A DNA stretch of 5,403 bases from Shewanella sp. (GCA_004195335.1 SDWK01000124.1:1-5403); one strand, 5' to 3'; counted from the first letter of the stretch, positions 1-5,064 are shown. The notes: generated from the sequence alone by a model not told the origin. Translations and numbers: made by a program.

Positions 1-61
1 ATCTTAAGCTACTCCTGCTAGAGTCCGCCGGCTGCGGAATGGGTCGAAGGCGCTTAAGCAT
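1..61 (-). CDS. Possible 5' end of a divergent minus-strand gene (partial, runs off left edge)
   Basis: On the minus strand an ATG at 61-59 opens a frame that stays free of stops to the window edge. It reads about 20 residues: MLKRLRPIPQPADSSRSSLR. A weak purine stretch (GAG) lies about 8 nt before the ATG, and a better AAGGA lies further up, about 16 nt away, which is too far to be ideal. Divergent transcription away from the sodium channel would leave a promoter region of about 120 bp with palindromes in its middle, which is a sensible layout. Against it, 20 codons is too short to judge coding character, several arginine codons are rare types (CGA, AGG, AGA), and I recognise no family. The same bases also hold a small hairpin and an inverted repeat, so it could simply be non-coding. 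Confidence 0.25.
   Translation of the reverse strand, partial: MLKRLRPIPQPADSSRSSLR
3..58. repeat. Inverted repeat CTTAAGC/GCTTAAG enclosing a small GC hairpin
   Basis: CTTAAGC at 3-9 is the reverse complement of GCTTAAG at 52-58. Between them TCCGC (24-28) and GCGGA (34-38) form a 5-bp stem with a 5-base loop. Together this could fold as a closed stem with an internal hairpin. No T-run follows, so it is not an obvious intrinsic terminator. It may be chance, or coding sequence of the possible minus-strand gene. Confidence 0.25.
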
Positions 62-114
62 TTTAAATCTCGTATCGTCCTTGAATTTCTGCAGATTTTT
101 TTACTTTCATCTTT

Positions 115-137
115 ATCTGATCAGATGTAAACATCTG
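115..137. promoter_or_regulatory. Two overlapping palindromes upstream of the sodium channel
   Basis: ATCTGATCAGAT (115-126) is a perfect 12-bp palindrome. It overlaps CAGATG-TAAA-CATCTG (122-137), a perfect 6-bp stem with a 4-base loop. The CAGAT core is shared, so the two structures exclude each other if formed in single-stranded RNA. In double-stranded DNA they look like a dimeric regulator's operator with three half-sites. They lie 45-67 bp before the channel's GTG start. I see no T-run and cannot name a regulator. That they are regulatory is inferred only from symmetry and position. Confidence 0.4.
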
Positions 138-169
138 TTCTTTCTTTGATATTTCTTAATCTTAATATA

Positions 170-176
170 GAGGGGA
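170..176 (+). promoter_or_regulatory. Shine-Dalgarno that decides the channel start
   Basis: GAGGGGA ends about 5-6 nt before the GTG at 182. The longer in-frame TTG at 146 has no such site before it, and the purine run would then fall inside the coding region. GTG at 182 is therefore the preferred start. Confidence 0.7.
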
Positions 177-181
177 ATGCC

Positions 182-1057
182 GTGCTGGCGAATGTTTCTG
201 GCATACAGGACAAGCTTAAGCTTATTGATAATAGTAAAGCCTTTCAGGGCTTTGTGATTTTTGTGATCATAGTATCCGCCTTGTCGATCGGGGCACACAC
301 TTATCACCTTCCATCTTGGGTGGAGAATAGTCTGGTAGTGTTGGATGTCGGCATTACTGTGTTTTTTGCCATCGAAATTGTGATTCGATTTTTAGCGAGC
401 AATGGTCCTAAGAAGTTTTTCAGTAATGGCTGGAATATTTTCGATACCTTGATTGTGATTGGTAGTTTAATCCCAGCAGGTGGTGCCGGAATTCTCATCG
501 CCCGTTTGTTGCGTATTTTTAGGGTGCTACGACTCGTCTCTATGATCCCCGAATTGAGGATGTTAGTGAATGCCTTGCTTAAGGCCATTCCGCGCATGGG
601 TTATATCGCGCTGTTAATGTTTGTGATCTTCTATATCTATGGCGCCATCGGCAGCATGTTATTCGCCCATATCAATGACTTTCTTTGGGGCGACGTTTCG
701 GTCGCTATGCTGACCCTGTTTAGGGTGTCGACGTTCGAATCATGGACCTCTGTAATGTATGAAACCATGGCGGTTTATCCGCTGAGTTGGATCTATTATC
801 TCAGTTTTATCTTCCTGACGGCCTTTGTGTTTCTCAACATGATGGTGGGGGCGGTCCTCGATGTGATGACCCAGGAAACACAGGCGATGCGCTTGGAGCA
901 AGAGGCCGAAGAGGAAGCGGCTAATCTTAATCGTCACAAAGTAGAGCCGAAAACAGAAGCGGAGCAACCTGCCAGTGCTGCCGATGTGGCGGAGCTCAAA
1001 CAGCAGATAGCCGAACTCAAAGGCTTGCTAATACAAGGTGTGCAGAGGGCGGTGTAA
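182..1057 (+). CDS. Bacterial voltage-gated sodium channel (NaChBac/BacNav family ion transporter)
   Basis: A 291-residue single-domain six-helix channel that should form a homotetramer in the inner membrane and pass Na+ on depolarisation. Using the GTG start: S1 about 21-38; S2 about 50-70 with an acidic residue at Glu65; S3 about 85-98 starting at Asp88; S4 about 103-120 with Arg108, 111, 114 and 117 at every third position, the standard voltage-sensor pattern. S5 is about 139-162 and S6 about 199-226. The pore loop carries the filter Thr-Phe-Glu-Ser-Trp at 184-188, with Phe where NaChBac and NavAb have Leu. After S6 comes an acidic neck (around 239-248), then a C-terminal coiled coil with Val269, Leu272, Ile276, Leu279 and Leu283 in 3-4 spacing, as in other BacNav channels. 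Length is normal (NaChBac is about 274). It stands alone: the next gene is convergent. In the family these channels serve motility, chemotaxis or pH/Na+ balance; which applies here cannot be told. Confidence 0.9.
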   Translation: MLANVSGIQDKLKLIDNSKAFQGFVIFVIIVSALSIGAHTYHLPSWVENSLVVLDVGITVFFAIEIVIRFLASNGPKKFFSNGWNIFDTLIVIGSLIPAGGAGILIARLLRIFRVLRLVSMIPELRMLVNALLKAIPRMGYIALLMFVIFYIYGAIGSMLFAHINDFLWGDVSVAMLTLFRVSTFESWTSVMYETMAVYPLSWIYYLSFIFLTAFVFLNMMVGAVLDVMTQETQAMRLEQEAEEEAANLNRHKVEPKTEAEQPASAADVAELKQQIAELKGLLIQGVQRAV

Positions 1058-1065
1058 GCTGAATA

Positions 1066-1090
1066 GCTACGAGCTGGGAGTTACGAGCTT
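1066..1090 (+). repeat. Degenerate 7-bp tandem repeat after the channel gene (tract 1)
   Basis: Units are GCTACGA, GCTGGGA, GTTACGA and a partial GCTT, starting 9 bp after the channel stop codon. It is a short member of the G-N-N-N-C-G-A heptad family seen again at 1294-1342 and 5065-5092. Read in the direction of the gene it follows, it has the same orientation as those two. Confidence 0.6.
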
Positions 1091-1102
1091 GATATAGCCC
1101 AT

Positions 1103-1125
1103 GTAGGAGCGGCTTTAGCCGCGAA
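1103..1125 (+). repeat. REP-like palindromic element with GTAG head
   Basis: The segment begins GTAGGA and contains GCGGCT-TT-AGCCGC (1109-1122), a perfect 6-bp GC-rich stem with a tiny loop, followed by GAA. A GTAG head followed by a GC hairpin is the layout of REP sequences mobilised by RAYT (REP-associated tyrosine transposase) proteins, and this one closely resembles the REPs known from Pseudomonas. Only one copy lies in the window and no transposase gene is present, so mobility would have to be supplied in trans. It could also act as a transcript-end stabiliser for the channel mRNA. Confidence 0.6.
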
Positions 1126-1137
1126 TGTTTCAGGCTG

Positions 1138-1236
1138 GAAGCTTGCTAACTCTTGGCTGTCATTCTGAACTCATTCTTTGTAAAGAGCAGAATCCAGCTT
1201 TGTTCAAACCTTAGCTGGATTGTGAAGCTTGCAAAC
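1138..1236. repeat. Inverted-repeat element flanked by 13-bp direct repeats
   Basis: GAAGCTTGCTAAC (1138-1150) and GAAGCTTGCAAAC (1224-1236) match at 12 of 13 positions and flank about 73 bp. Inside are two overlapping hairpins. One pairs ATTCTG (1162-1167) with CAGAAT (1188-1193), with CTTT/AAAG inside. The other pairs AATCCAGCT (1191-1199) with AGCTGGATT (1213-1221), a perfect 9-bp stem with a 13-base loop. The start, GTCATTCTGAAC, resembles dispersed palindromic repeats of the type GTCATTCTG...CAGAATCCAGC that I recall from many bacterial genomes. The direct repeats could mark an insertion or a duplication. No open frame is inside. Confidence 0.45.
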
Positions 1237-1265
1237 ATACTGACAACTTTCCCTGCTTTTTTTCT

Positions 1266-1276
1266 GGCTCGAAGCC
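1266..1276. repeat. Small hairpin next to a 7-T run
   Basis: GGCT-CGA-AGCC forms a 4-bp stem with a 3-base loop. A run of seven T lies just before it on the plus strand (1257-1263). For an intrinsic terminator the T-run must follow the stem, and here it precedes it on the plus strand and reads as A on the minus strand. I therefore do not call it a terminator. Confidence 0.25.
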
Positions 1277-1293
1277 GTCTTAGCCCGTATTTT

Positions 1294-1342
1294 TGACTCG
1301 TGACTCGTGACTCGTGACTCGTGACTCGTGACTCGTGACTCG
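1294..1342 (-). repeat. Perfect 7-bp tandem array, seven copies of TGACTCG (tract 2)
   Basis: Seven identical head-to-tail copies of TGACTCG fill exactly 49 bp. On the minus strand, the direction of the DUF2956 gene that ends at 1379, the unit reads GTCACGA. The array begins 36 bp after that gene's stop. Perfect identity of all copies implies recent slippage expansion. The copy number is not contained in a coding region, so it would not act as a coding phase-variation switch. Confidence 0.9.
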
Positions 1343-1353
1343 ATGCTATCTTT

Positions 1354-1388
1354 TACTTCAAACTCTTATTTTAAACTCTTACTTCAAA
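1354..1388. repeat. 13-bp imperfect tandem repeat overlapping the DUF2956 stop codon
   Basis: Three units follow one another at exact 13-bp spacing: TACTTCAAACTCT (1354), TATTTTAAACTCT (1367) and TACTTCAAA (1380, partial). The last unit includes two bases of the minus-strand stop codon (1379-1381) and the last codons of the gene. It sits between the gene and the heptad array, so this 3' flank consists almost wholly of two kinds of tandem repeat. Confidence 0.6.
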
Positions 1389-1705
1389 AGGTAGAACCCG
1401 ACAAAACCAATCCAGCTAATCACTAGTAATCCCCAAGGCAGCAGTTGACGATTCGGCTTAGTCTCAATGTCTGCGGTATCGCTATCTGCCGTTTCGGCTG
1501 TGCGCGCCTTGGCTCTCACCTCCTGCTTACGGGACTTGTCTCTATCTCGGGCCTTGCTCTTCTGTTGTTTCTTATATTCAGCGATGCCTTTCTCAATGCC
1601 TAAGGCGATAAGCTTCGTCTGTTCCTTAGTCTGCTTTGGTTTTTGAGTAGCCTTGGCCACTTTCATCGCTTCATTTTGGGTTTCTTCTGAGATGTTCTTT
1701 GCCAT
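1379..1705 (-). CDS. Small tail-anchored membrane protein, DUF2956 family
   Basis: A 108-residue protein of unknown function that I recognise as the DUF2956 type found in Shewanella, Vibrio and relatives. Residues 1-44 (MAKNISEETQNEAMKVAKAT...) are the conserved part, rich in Glu, Gln and Lys and probably helical. Residues 45-68 are strongly basic, 71-81 acidic, and 88-107 are one hydrophobic segment (LLPWGLLVISWIGFVGFYLL) that ends one residue before the C-terminus. This is a tail anchor, so the charged body should face the cytoplasm. I chose the ATG at 1703-1705 because the conserved-looking sequence starts there. An ATG eight codons upstream (1727-1729) gives a 116-residue form starting MQSSSKKT. 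Neither has a good Shine-Dalgarno; the shorter one is preceded by a run of seven A. It is divergent from the ABC exporter and convergent with the channel. Biochemical role unknown. Confidence 0.85.
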   Translation of the reverse strand: MAKNISEETQNEAMKVAKATQKPKQTKEQTKLIALGIEKGIAEYKKQQKSKARDRDKSRKQEVRAKARTAETADSDTADIETKPNRQLLPWGLLVISWIGFVGFYLLK

Positions 1706-1756
1706 AGTTTTTTTGCTGCTACTCTGCATTAGTATCGATTCTGAATGAGAGAAGAC

Positions 1757-1787
1757 TATATACTTTAATTAGGATAAATTCAGTCAA
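1757..1787 (-). promoter_or_regulatory. Candidate sigma-70 promoter for the DUF2956 gene
   Basis: On the minus strand TTGACT (1787-1782) is a 5 of 6 match to the -35 box. It is followed after 19 bp by TATATA (1762-1757), a 4 of 6 match to the -10 box, in an A/T-rich setting. The 19-bp spacer is longer than the ideal 17. Transcription would start near 1750, about 45 bp before the preferred ATG. Confidence 0.4.
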
Positions 1788-1811
1788 ACGATACTCATTT
1801 TTTGATACAAA

Positions 1812-1839
1812 CAAAACCGACTTTCATATGTGGGTTTTG
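1812..1839. promoter_or_regulatory. Inverted repeat CAAAACC-N14-GGTTTTG in the divergent region
   Basis: Perfect 7-bp arms at 1812-1818 and 1833-1839 are separated by 14 bp. TTTTGATA also occurs twice in direct orientation (1800-1807 and 1835-1842). A TTGATA box (1802-1807) with CATATG 17 bp later gives a weak plus-strand promoter candidate for the exporter. The inverted repeat would overlap it and could be an operator. No regulator can be named, and both signals may be chance in A/T-rich DNA. Confidence 0.25.
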
Positions 1840-1920
1840 ATATTCTCTCTTTATTAGAATAACTTGTTCAGTGAGCGAGTTAGATAAAATTATTCACTGT
1901 ATTTTAGTTGTTGCTCCAAG

Positions 1921-1926
1921 TAAGGA
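1921..1926 (+). promoter_or_regulatory. Shine-Dalgarno that decides the exporter start
   Basis: TAAGGA ends 7 nt before TTG at 1934, an ideal distance. The longer in-frame GTG at 1871 and the later ATGs at 1964 and 2012 have no comparable site. Confidence 0.6.
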
Positions 1927-1933
1927 ACTTCCA

Positions 1934-3784
1934 TTGAGTCAAGATACGACTTCAGCTTCACCCATGACCGCGAGTACTAAAGATGTTACGCCAACTCCCT
2001 CTGGTTCTGATATGGCCAAGAGATCGGTGTTACCCTGGATTGGTGGCTTTCTTCGTCCCTATAAGTCCAGAGTCATAGCGGCCATTATCTTCTTGTTTAT
2101 CGGTTCTCTGGCTTGGCTTTCGCTAGGCCAAGGGGTCCGCTTGATGGTTGATGAGGGCTTCTTGCAGGATAACGGCGACCGACTCAATGAGATCATTTTT
2201 CTGGTGATAGGTATCACCGCCATAAGCAGTTCCGCCATCTTCTGCCGTTTCTATCTGATGACCTGGCTCGGTGAGCGGGTGAGTGCAGATATACGTTTGA
2301 AGGTCTATGACCACCTGCTAAAACTCTCGCCGGGCTTCTATGCCAAGTTGCGAACAGGAGAGGTGATCTCTCGCTTCACCGCCGATTCAACTCTGCTGCA
2401 ATCGGTTGTTGGTTCGAGCCTCTCTATGGCTCTGCGTGCGAGTGTTACCGTTGTCGGTGGCATAGTGATGATGGCGATAACCAGCTTTAAACTGACCGGG
2501 CTGGTATTGCTGGCAGTCCCTATGGTGTTAGGGCCTATCTTCTTCTTTGGCCGCAAGGTGAGAGATCTGTCCCGTCAGAGTCAGGATCGAGTCGGTGACT
2601 TAGGGGCCTATGTCGATGAGAGCCTGCACGAGATCCATACGGTGCAAGCTTATACCCATGAAGACCGTGATAGAGCCTTATTTAACGAGCGCGTCGAAGC
2701 CATAATGAGTGCGGCTAAGGGGCGAATTCGATACCGTTCCATTTTGATCGCCCTGGTGATGTTTCTCACTATATTGGCCATCGCTCTGGTGACTTGGGTG
2801 GGGGCTCAGGATGTCATGAACGGGAGTATATCCGGTGGTGAATTGTCGGCCTTTATGTTCTATGCATTAATGGTGGCAGGGTCGGTGGCGACCATCAGCG
2901 AGGTTATCGGTGAGATCCAAAGAGCGGCTGGCGCTTCAGAGCGCTTGATTGAGTTAGTGGAGACGCCGATAGACATTCCAACCGTCGCTAACCCTATGAC
3001 CTTACCTGAAAAGGTCACGGGTGAACTGACCCTTAAACAGGTGTGTTTCTCCTACCAAAATATTCAAGAGAATGGCGATTCGACGTCCAATGAATCGCAA
3101 GTTATCTGCGGCTTGGATACCGAGATAAAATCCGGAGAACGTGTCGCGCTGGTGGGCGCGAGTGGTGCAGGCAAGAGTACCCTGTTTGAGTTGTTGCAGC
3201 GCTTTTATCTGCTCGATAGTGGCACTATTGAGCTTGATGGCATAGATATCGCGATGCTGGCCCCACAGACGCTGCGCCAACAGTATGCATTAGTCCCACA
3301 AGAGTCGGTCATCTTTGCTACCAGTGTGCTGGAAAATGTGCGCTACGGCAGACTGGACGCTACTCCGGCCGAGGTTATTGAAGCCTGTAAAGCGGCGCAA
3401 GCCGATGAGTTTATCACTGAGTTTACCGACGGTTATCAAACTTATCTGGGAGAGCGGGGAGTGAGGTTATCGGGTGGACAGAAGCAGCGAATCGCCATCG
3501 CCAGAGCCATCCTGGCCAATAGACCCATTCTGCTGCTGGATGAGGCGACCAGTGCACTCGATGCGATTAGCGAGCAAAAGGTTAAACAGGCTTTAGATAA
3601 CTTGATGGTGGGCAAGACGACCTTGATTATTGCTCACCGACTGGCAACCGTGCTCAACGCAGATCGTATTTTAGTGTTAGACAAGGGGCAGTTAATCGCA
3701 AGTGGTACTCATCAGGAGTTGATGGCATCGAGTGAGTTGTATCGCGAGTTTGCCAGCCTGCAACTCTTGACCGAGAGCTCTTGA
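1934..3784 (+). CDS. ABC exporter, fused permease and ATPase (MsbA/LmrA-type half transporter)
   Basis: A half-size exporter of 616 residues from the TTG start; it should work as a homodimer in the inner membrane, pumping a lipid or hydrophobic compound outward with ATP. Residues 1-26 are a Ser/Thr/Pro-rich cytoplasmic tail. The membrane domain spans about 43-340 with six expected helices. The ATPase domain has every motif: A-loop Tyr374, Walker A GASGAGKST 408-416 (Lys414), Q-loop Gln456, signature LSGGQ 512-516, Walker B ending Asp536-Glu537, D-loop SALD 540-543 and switch His568. It should be fully active. The loop after the A-loop (about 375-389, rich in Asn, Ser and Glu) looks a few residues longer than usual. 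The sequence resembles the MsbA-related permease/ATPase subfamily rather than MsbA itself, so the substrate is unknown. GTG at 1871 would add 21 residues. A membrane hydrolase follows 105 bp downstream and could be co-transcribed. Confidence 0.9.
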   Translation: MSQDTTSASPMTASTKDVTPTPSGSDMAKRSVLPWIGGFLRPYKSRVIAAIIFLFIGSLAWLSLGQGVRLMVDEGFLQDNGDRLNEIIFLVIGITAISSSAIFCRFYLMTWLGERVSADIRLKVYDHLLKLSPGFYAKLRTGEVISRFTADSTLLQSVVGSSLSMALRASVTVVGGIVMMAITSFKLTGLVLLAVPMVLGPIFFFGRKVRDLSRQSQDRVGDLGAYVDESLHEIHTVQAYTHEDRDRALFNERVEAIMSAAKGRIRYRSILIALVMFLTILAIALVTWVGAQDVMNGSISGGELSAFMFYALMVAGSVATISEVIGEIQRAAGASERLIELVETPIDIPTVANPMTLPEKVTGELTLKQVCFSYQNIQENGDSTSNESQVICGLDTEIKSGERVALVGASGAGKSTLFELLQRFYLLDSGTIELDGIDIAMLAPQTLRQQYALVPQESVIFATSVLENVRYGRLDATPAEVIEACKAAQADEFITEFTDGYQTYLGERGVRLSGGQKQRIAIARAILANRPILLLDEATSALDAISEQKVKQALDNLMVGKTTLIIAHRLATVLNADRILVLDKGQLIASGTHQELMASSELYREFASLQLLTESS

Positions 3785-3809
3785 ATGATAAATGAGGACT
3801 TAAAGCAAT

Positions 3810-3852
3810 TGGCTCTGATTTCAGGTTAGTTGTAGGAATCAAAGTGGAGCCA
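3810..3852. repeat. Imperfect hairpin between exporter and hydrolase
   Basis: TGGCTCTGATT (3810-3820) can pair with AATCA (3837-3841) and GAGCCA (3847-3852), leaving a 5-base bulge and a 16-base loop. A run of six T (3869-3874) comes 16 bp after the stem, too far for a standard intrinsic terminator. It could partly attenuate read-through into the hydrolase gene, or mean nothing. Confidence 0.3.
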
Positions 3853-3889
3853 GTTATTCGCTGATACGTTTTTTCGTAGAGGGAACTAT

Positions 3890-4900
3890 ATGACCAAAAT
3901 CATCAAAAAAGTGCTGTTTTCTGTGCTGATCTCTATGGGGATTTACCTTCTCATTGCGATGAGTCTTACCCTGTTTGGTGTACCGTCGTCAGAATCGAGC
4001 GAACCAGACTCGCCTGACAAGCAAGCCGGTATTAACTTTGGTGAGATGTTAATCGACTACAGTCAGATGCCGCCACTGCAAAGCTATGGCACAAGAGGGC
4101 AAGGCCAACTTCAATATCGGTATTACTCTTCCGATTCCGACAAGGTGTTAATTTTACTCCATGGCTCCGGCTGGCACAGCCAACAGTTTTATCCGCTGGC
4201 CAAATTTATCAGTGAACAGGGCTTGGCGCAGGTCTATACGCCGGATCTACGTGGTCATGGCGTTGACCCGCAGAGACGTGGCGATATCGATTATATCGGC
4301 CAGTTCGAAGATGACCTTGCCGATTTGATTATAGGAATAAAACAGGATTCACCCGATTCCAGTATCATCATGGGTGGGCACTCATCGGGTGGCGGGTTAG
4401 CGATACGGTTTGCCGGTGGACAATATGGAGACCAAGCCGATGCTTACCTGCTGCTTGCGCCATTTATTTTTTATAATGCGCCGACGACAAGGCCCAATGC
4501 CGGTGGCTGGGCAACGCCCTACACGGCGCGAATTATCGGCCTGAGTTTGCTCAATAACATCGGCATCCATAGTTTCGATAATTTAACCAGTATCGAGTTT
4601 AATATGCCTCAAGCCTTTCGAAACGGCACAGAGACCTTAGCCTACTCGTTCCGTCTCAACACCTCGTTCGCCCCACGGGATTATGAAGCCGACCTTAGTT
4701 CGATATCTCAGCCACTGCTGGTGTTGGCGGGTACTGCCGATGAAACCATGTTTGCGGAGCAGTATCAGCCTGTGATTGCGCAATCGACTCCCGATAATAA
4801 ACGGGTGCAGGTGACGTTATTGCCGGGTGTCAGTCATATGGGAGTCGTGGTTAGCCCAGATGTCAGGCCTGTTGTTCAGGCCTGGATTGAAGGACTATAA
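3890..4900 (+). CDS. Membrane-anchored alpha/beta hydrolase (serine hydrolase, lysophospholipase/monoacylglycerol lipase-like)
   Basis: A 336-residue serine hydrolase. The start is clear: AGAGGGA ends 5 nt before the ATG. Residues 1-6 are basic and about 8-30 are hydrophobic with no cleavage site or lipobox Cys that I can see. This is a signal anchor, and the catalytic domain should lie in the periplasm. A Ser/Glu/Asp/Pro-rich linker (32-44) leads to the fold. Oxyanion-hole strand LLHGSG is at 89-94, a PDLRGHG segment at 118-124, and the nucleophile elbow GHSSG at 163-167 (Ser165). Catalytic Asp is likely Asp284 (GTADET) and His is His316 (VSHMG). The lid falls between about 190 and 265. The layout fits the lysophospholipase/monoglyceride lipase branch (Hydrolase_4 type), so an ester of a lipid or small acyl compound is the likely substrate, but no motif fixes it. 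It follows the ABC exporter on the same strand. Confidence 0.85.
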   Translation: MTKIIKKVLFSVLISMGIYLLIAMSLTLFGVPSSESSEPDSPDKQAGINFGEMLIDYSQMPPLQSYGTRGQGQLQYRYYSSDSDKVLILLHGSGWHSQQFYPLAKFISEQGLAQVYTPDLRGHGVDPQRRGDIDYIGQFEDDLADLIIGIKQDSPDSSIIMGGHSSGGGLAIRFAGGQYGDQADAYLLLAPFIFYNAPTTRPNAGGWATPYTARIIGLSLLNNIGIHSFDNLTSIEFNMPQAFRNGTETLAYSFRLNTSFAPRDYEADLSSISQPLLVLAGTADETMFAEQYQPVIAQSTPDNKRVQVTLLPGVSHMGVVVSPDVRPVVQAWIEGL

Positions 4901-4918
4901 AGAGAGACTAGGCTCGGG

Positions 4919-4953
4919 GGAGCGATAGAAGATGGCCTTCGGCCTATCGCTCC
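4919..4953 (+). repeat. Long hairpin after the hydrolase gene
   Basis: GGAGCGATAG (4919-4928) pairs perfectly with CTATCGCTCC (4944-4953). Inside, GCC-TTC-GGC (4935-4943) continues the stem after a 6-base bulge, giving about 13 bp in all. It starts 18 bp after the hydrolase stop. No T-run follows, so if it ends or protects the transcript it is not a standard intrinsic terminator. Confidence 0.6.
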
Positions 4954-4975
4954 GCGGACGGCTTCGCCTGTGCGG
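4952..4975 (+). repeat. Second hairpin, overlapping the first
   Basis: CCGC (4952-4955) pairs with GCGG (4972-4975), and GGC-TTC-GCC (4960-4968) forms the tip, with mismatched bases between. Its first two bases are the last two of the preceding hairpin, so both cannot be complete at once. Both tips have a TTC loop. The pair looks like a compound dispersed repeat (BIME-like). Confidence 0.45.
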
Positions 4976-4991
4976 CATCAACTACGTTGAT

Positions 4992-5026
4992 TGTTAGAGA
5001 AGCTAACAGGGAGCTGAGGAGTTCCC
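4992..5026. repeat. Two adjacent small hairpins
   Basis: TGTTAG-AGAAG-CTAACA (4992-5008) is a 6-bp stem with a 5-base loop. It abuts a 7-bp stem (5009-5015 with 5020-5026, one G-T pair, 4-base loop). They bring the number of hairpins between the two convergent genes to four. They may act in termination from either side, but there is no clear T-run on either strand. Confidence 0.4.
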
Positions 5027-5064
5027 TATGCACTAGCTTACAGCTTTCTCAGCCTTCTCTTTAG

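Noticed and set aside
1..60. Fragment of a tRNA or other known structured RNA
   Set aside because: The inverted repeat and small hairpin do not make a cloverleaf, and no T-loop or CCA-end pattern is seen.
146..181. Longer start (TTG 146) for the sodium channel
   Set aside because: No ribosome binding site before it, and the strong GAGGGG site lies inside the added codons, directly serving GTG 182.
304..597. Minus-strand open frame inside the channel gene
   Set aside because: It lies wholly opposite a well-supported channel gene, shows no recognisable domain and has no ribosome binding site evidence.
1257..1276. Intrinsic terminator at the T-run and GGCTCGAAGCC hairpin
   Set aside because: The T-run lies before the stem on the plus strand, and on the minus strand the stem is followed by A, so the order is wrong for both directions.
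1294..1342. TGACTCG array as a CRISPR array
   Set aside because: Units are 7 bp and directly contiguous with no spacers, and no cas gene is present.
3002..3280. Minus-strand open frame inside the ABC exporter ATPase domain
   Set aside because: It is antisense to the conserved Walker A region, whose codon constraints explain the open frame.
1934..3784. Calling the exporter msbA
   Set aside because: The motif set is common to all half exporters and the sequence looks closer to the MsbA-related subfamily. No lpxK neighbour, as is usual for true msbA, is present.
3654..3842. Minus-strand open frame over the exporter end and the following gap
   Set aside because: Mostly antisense to the exporter C-terminus, with low-complexity residues and no family signal.
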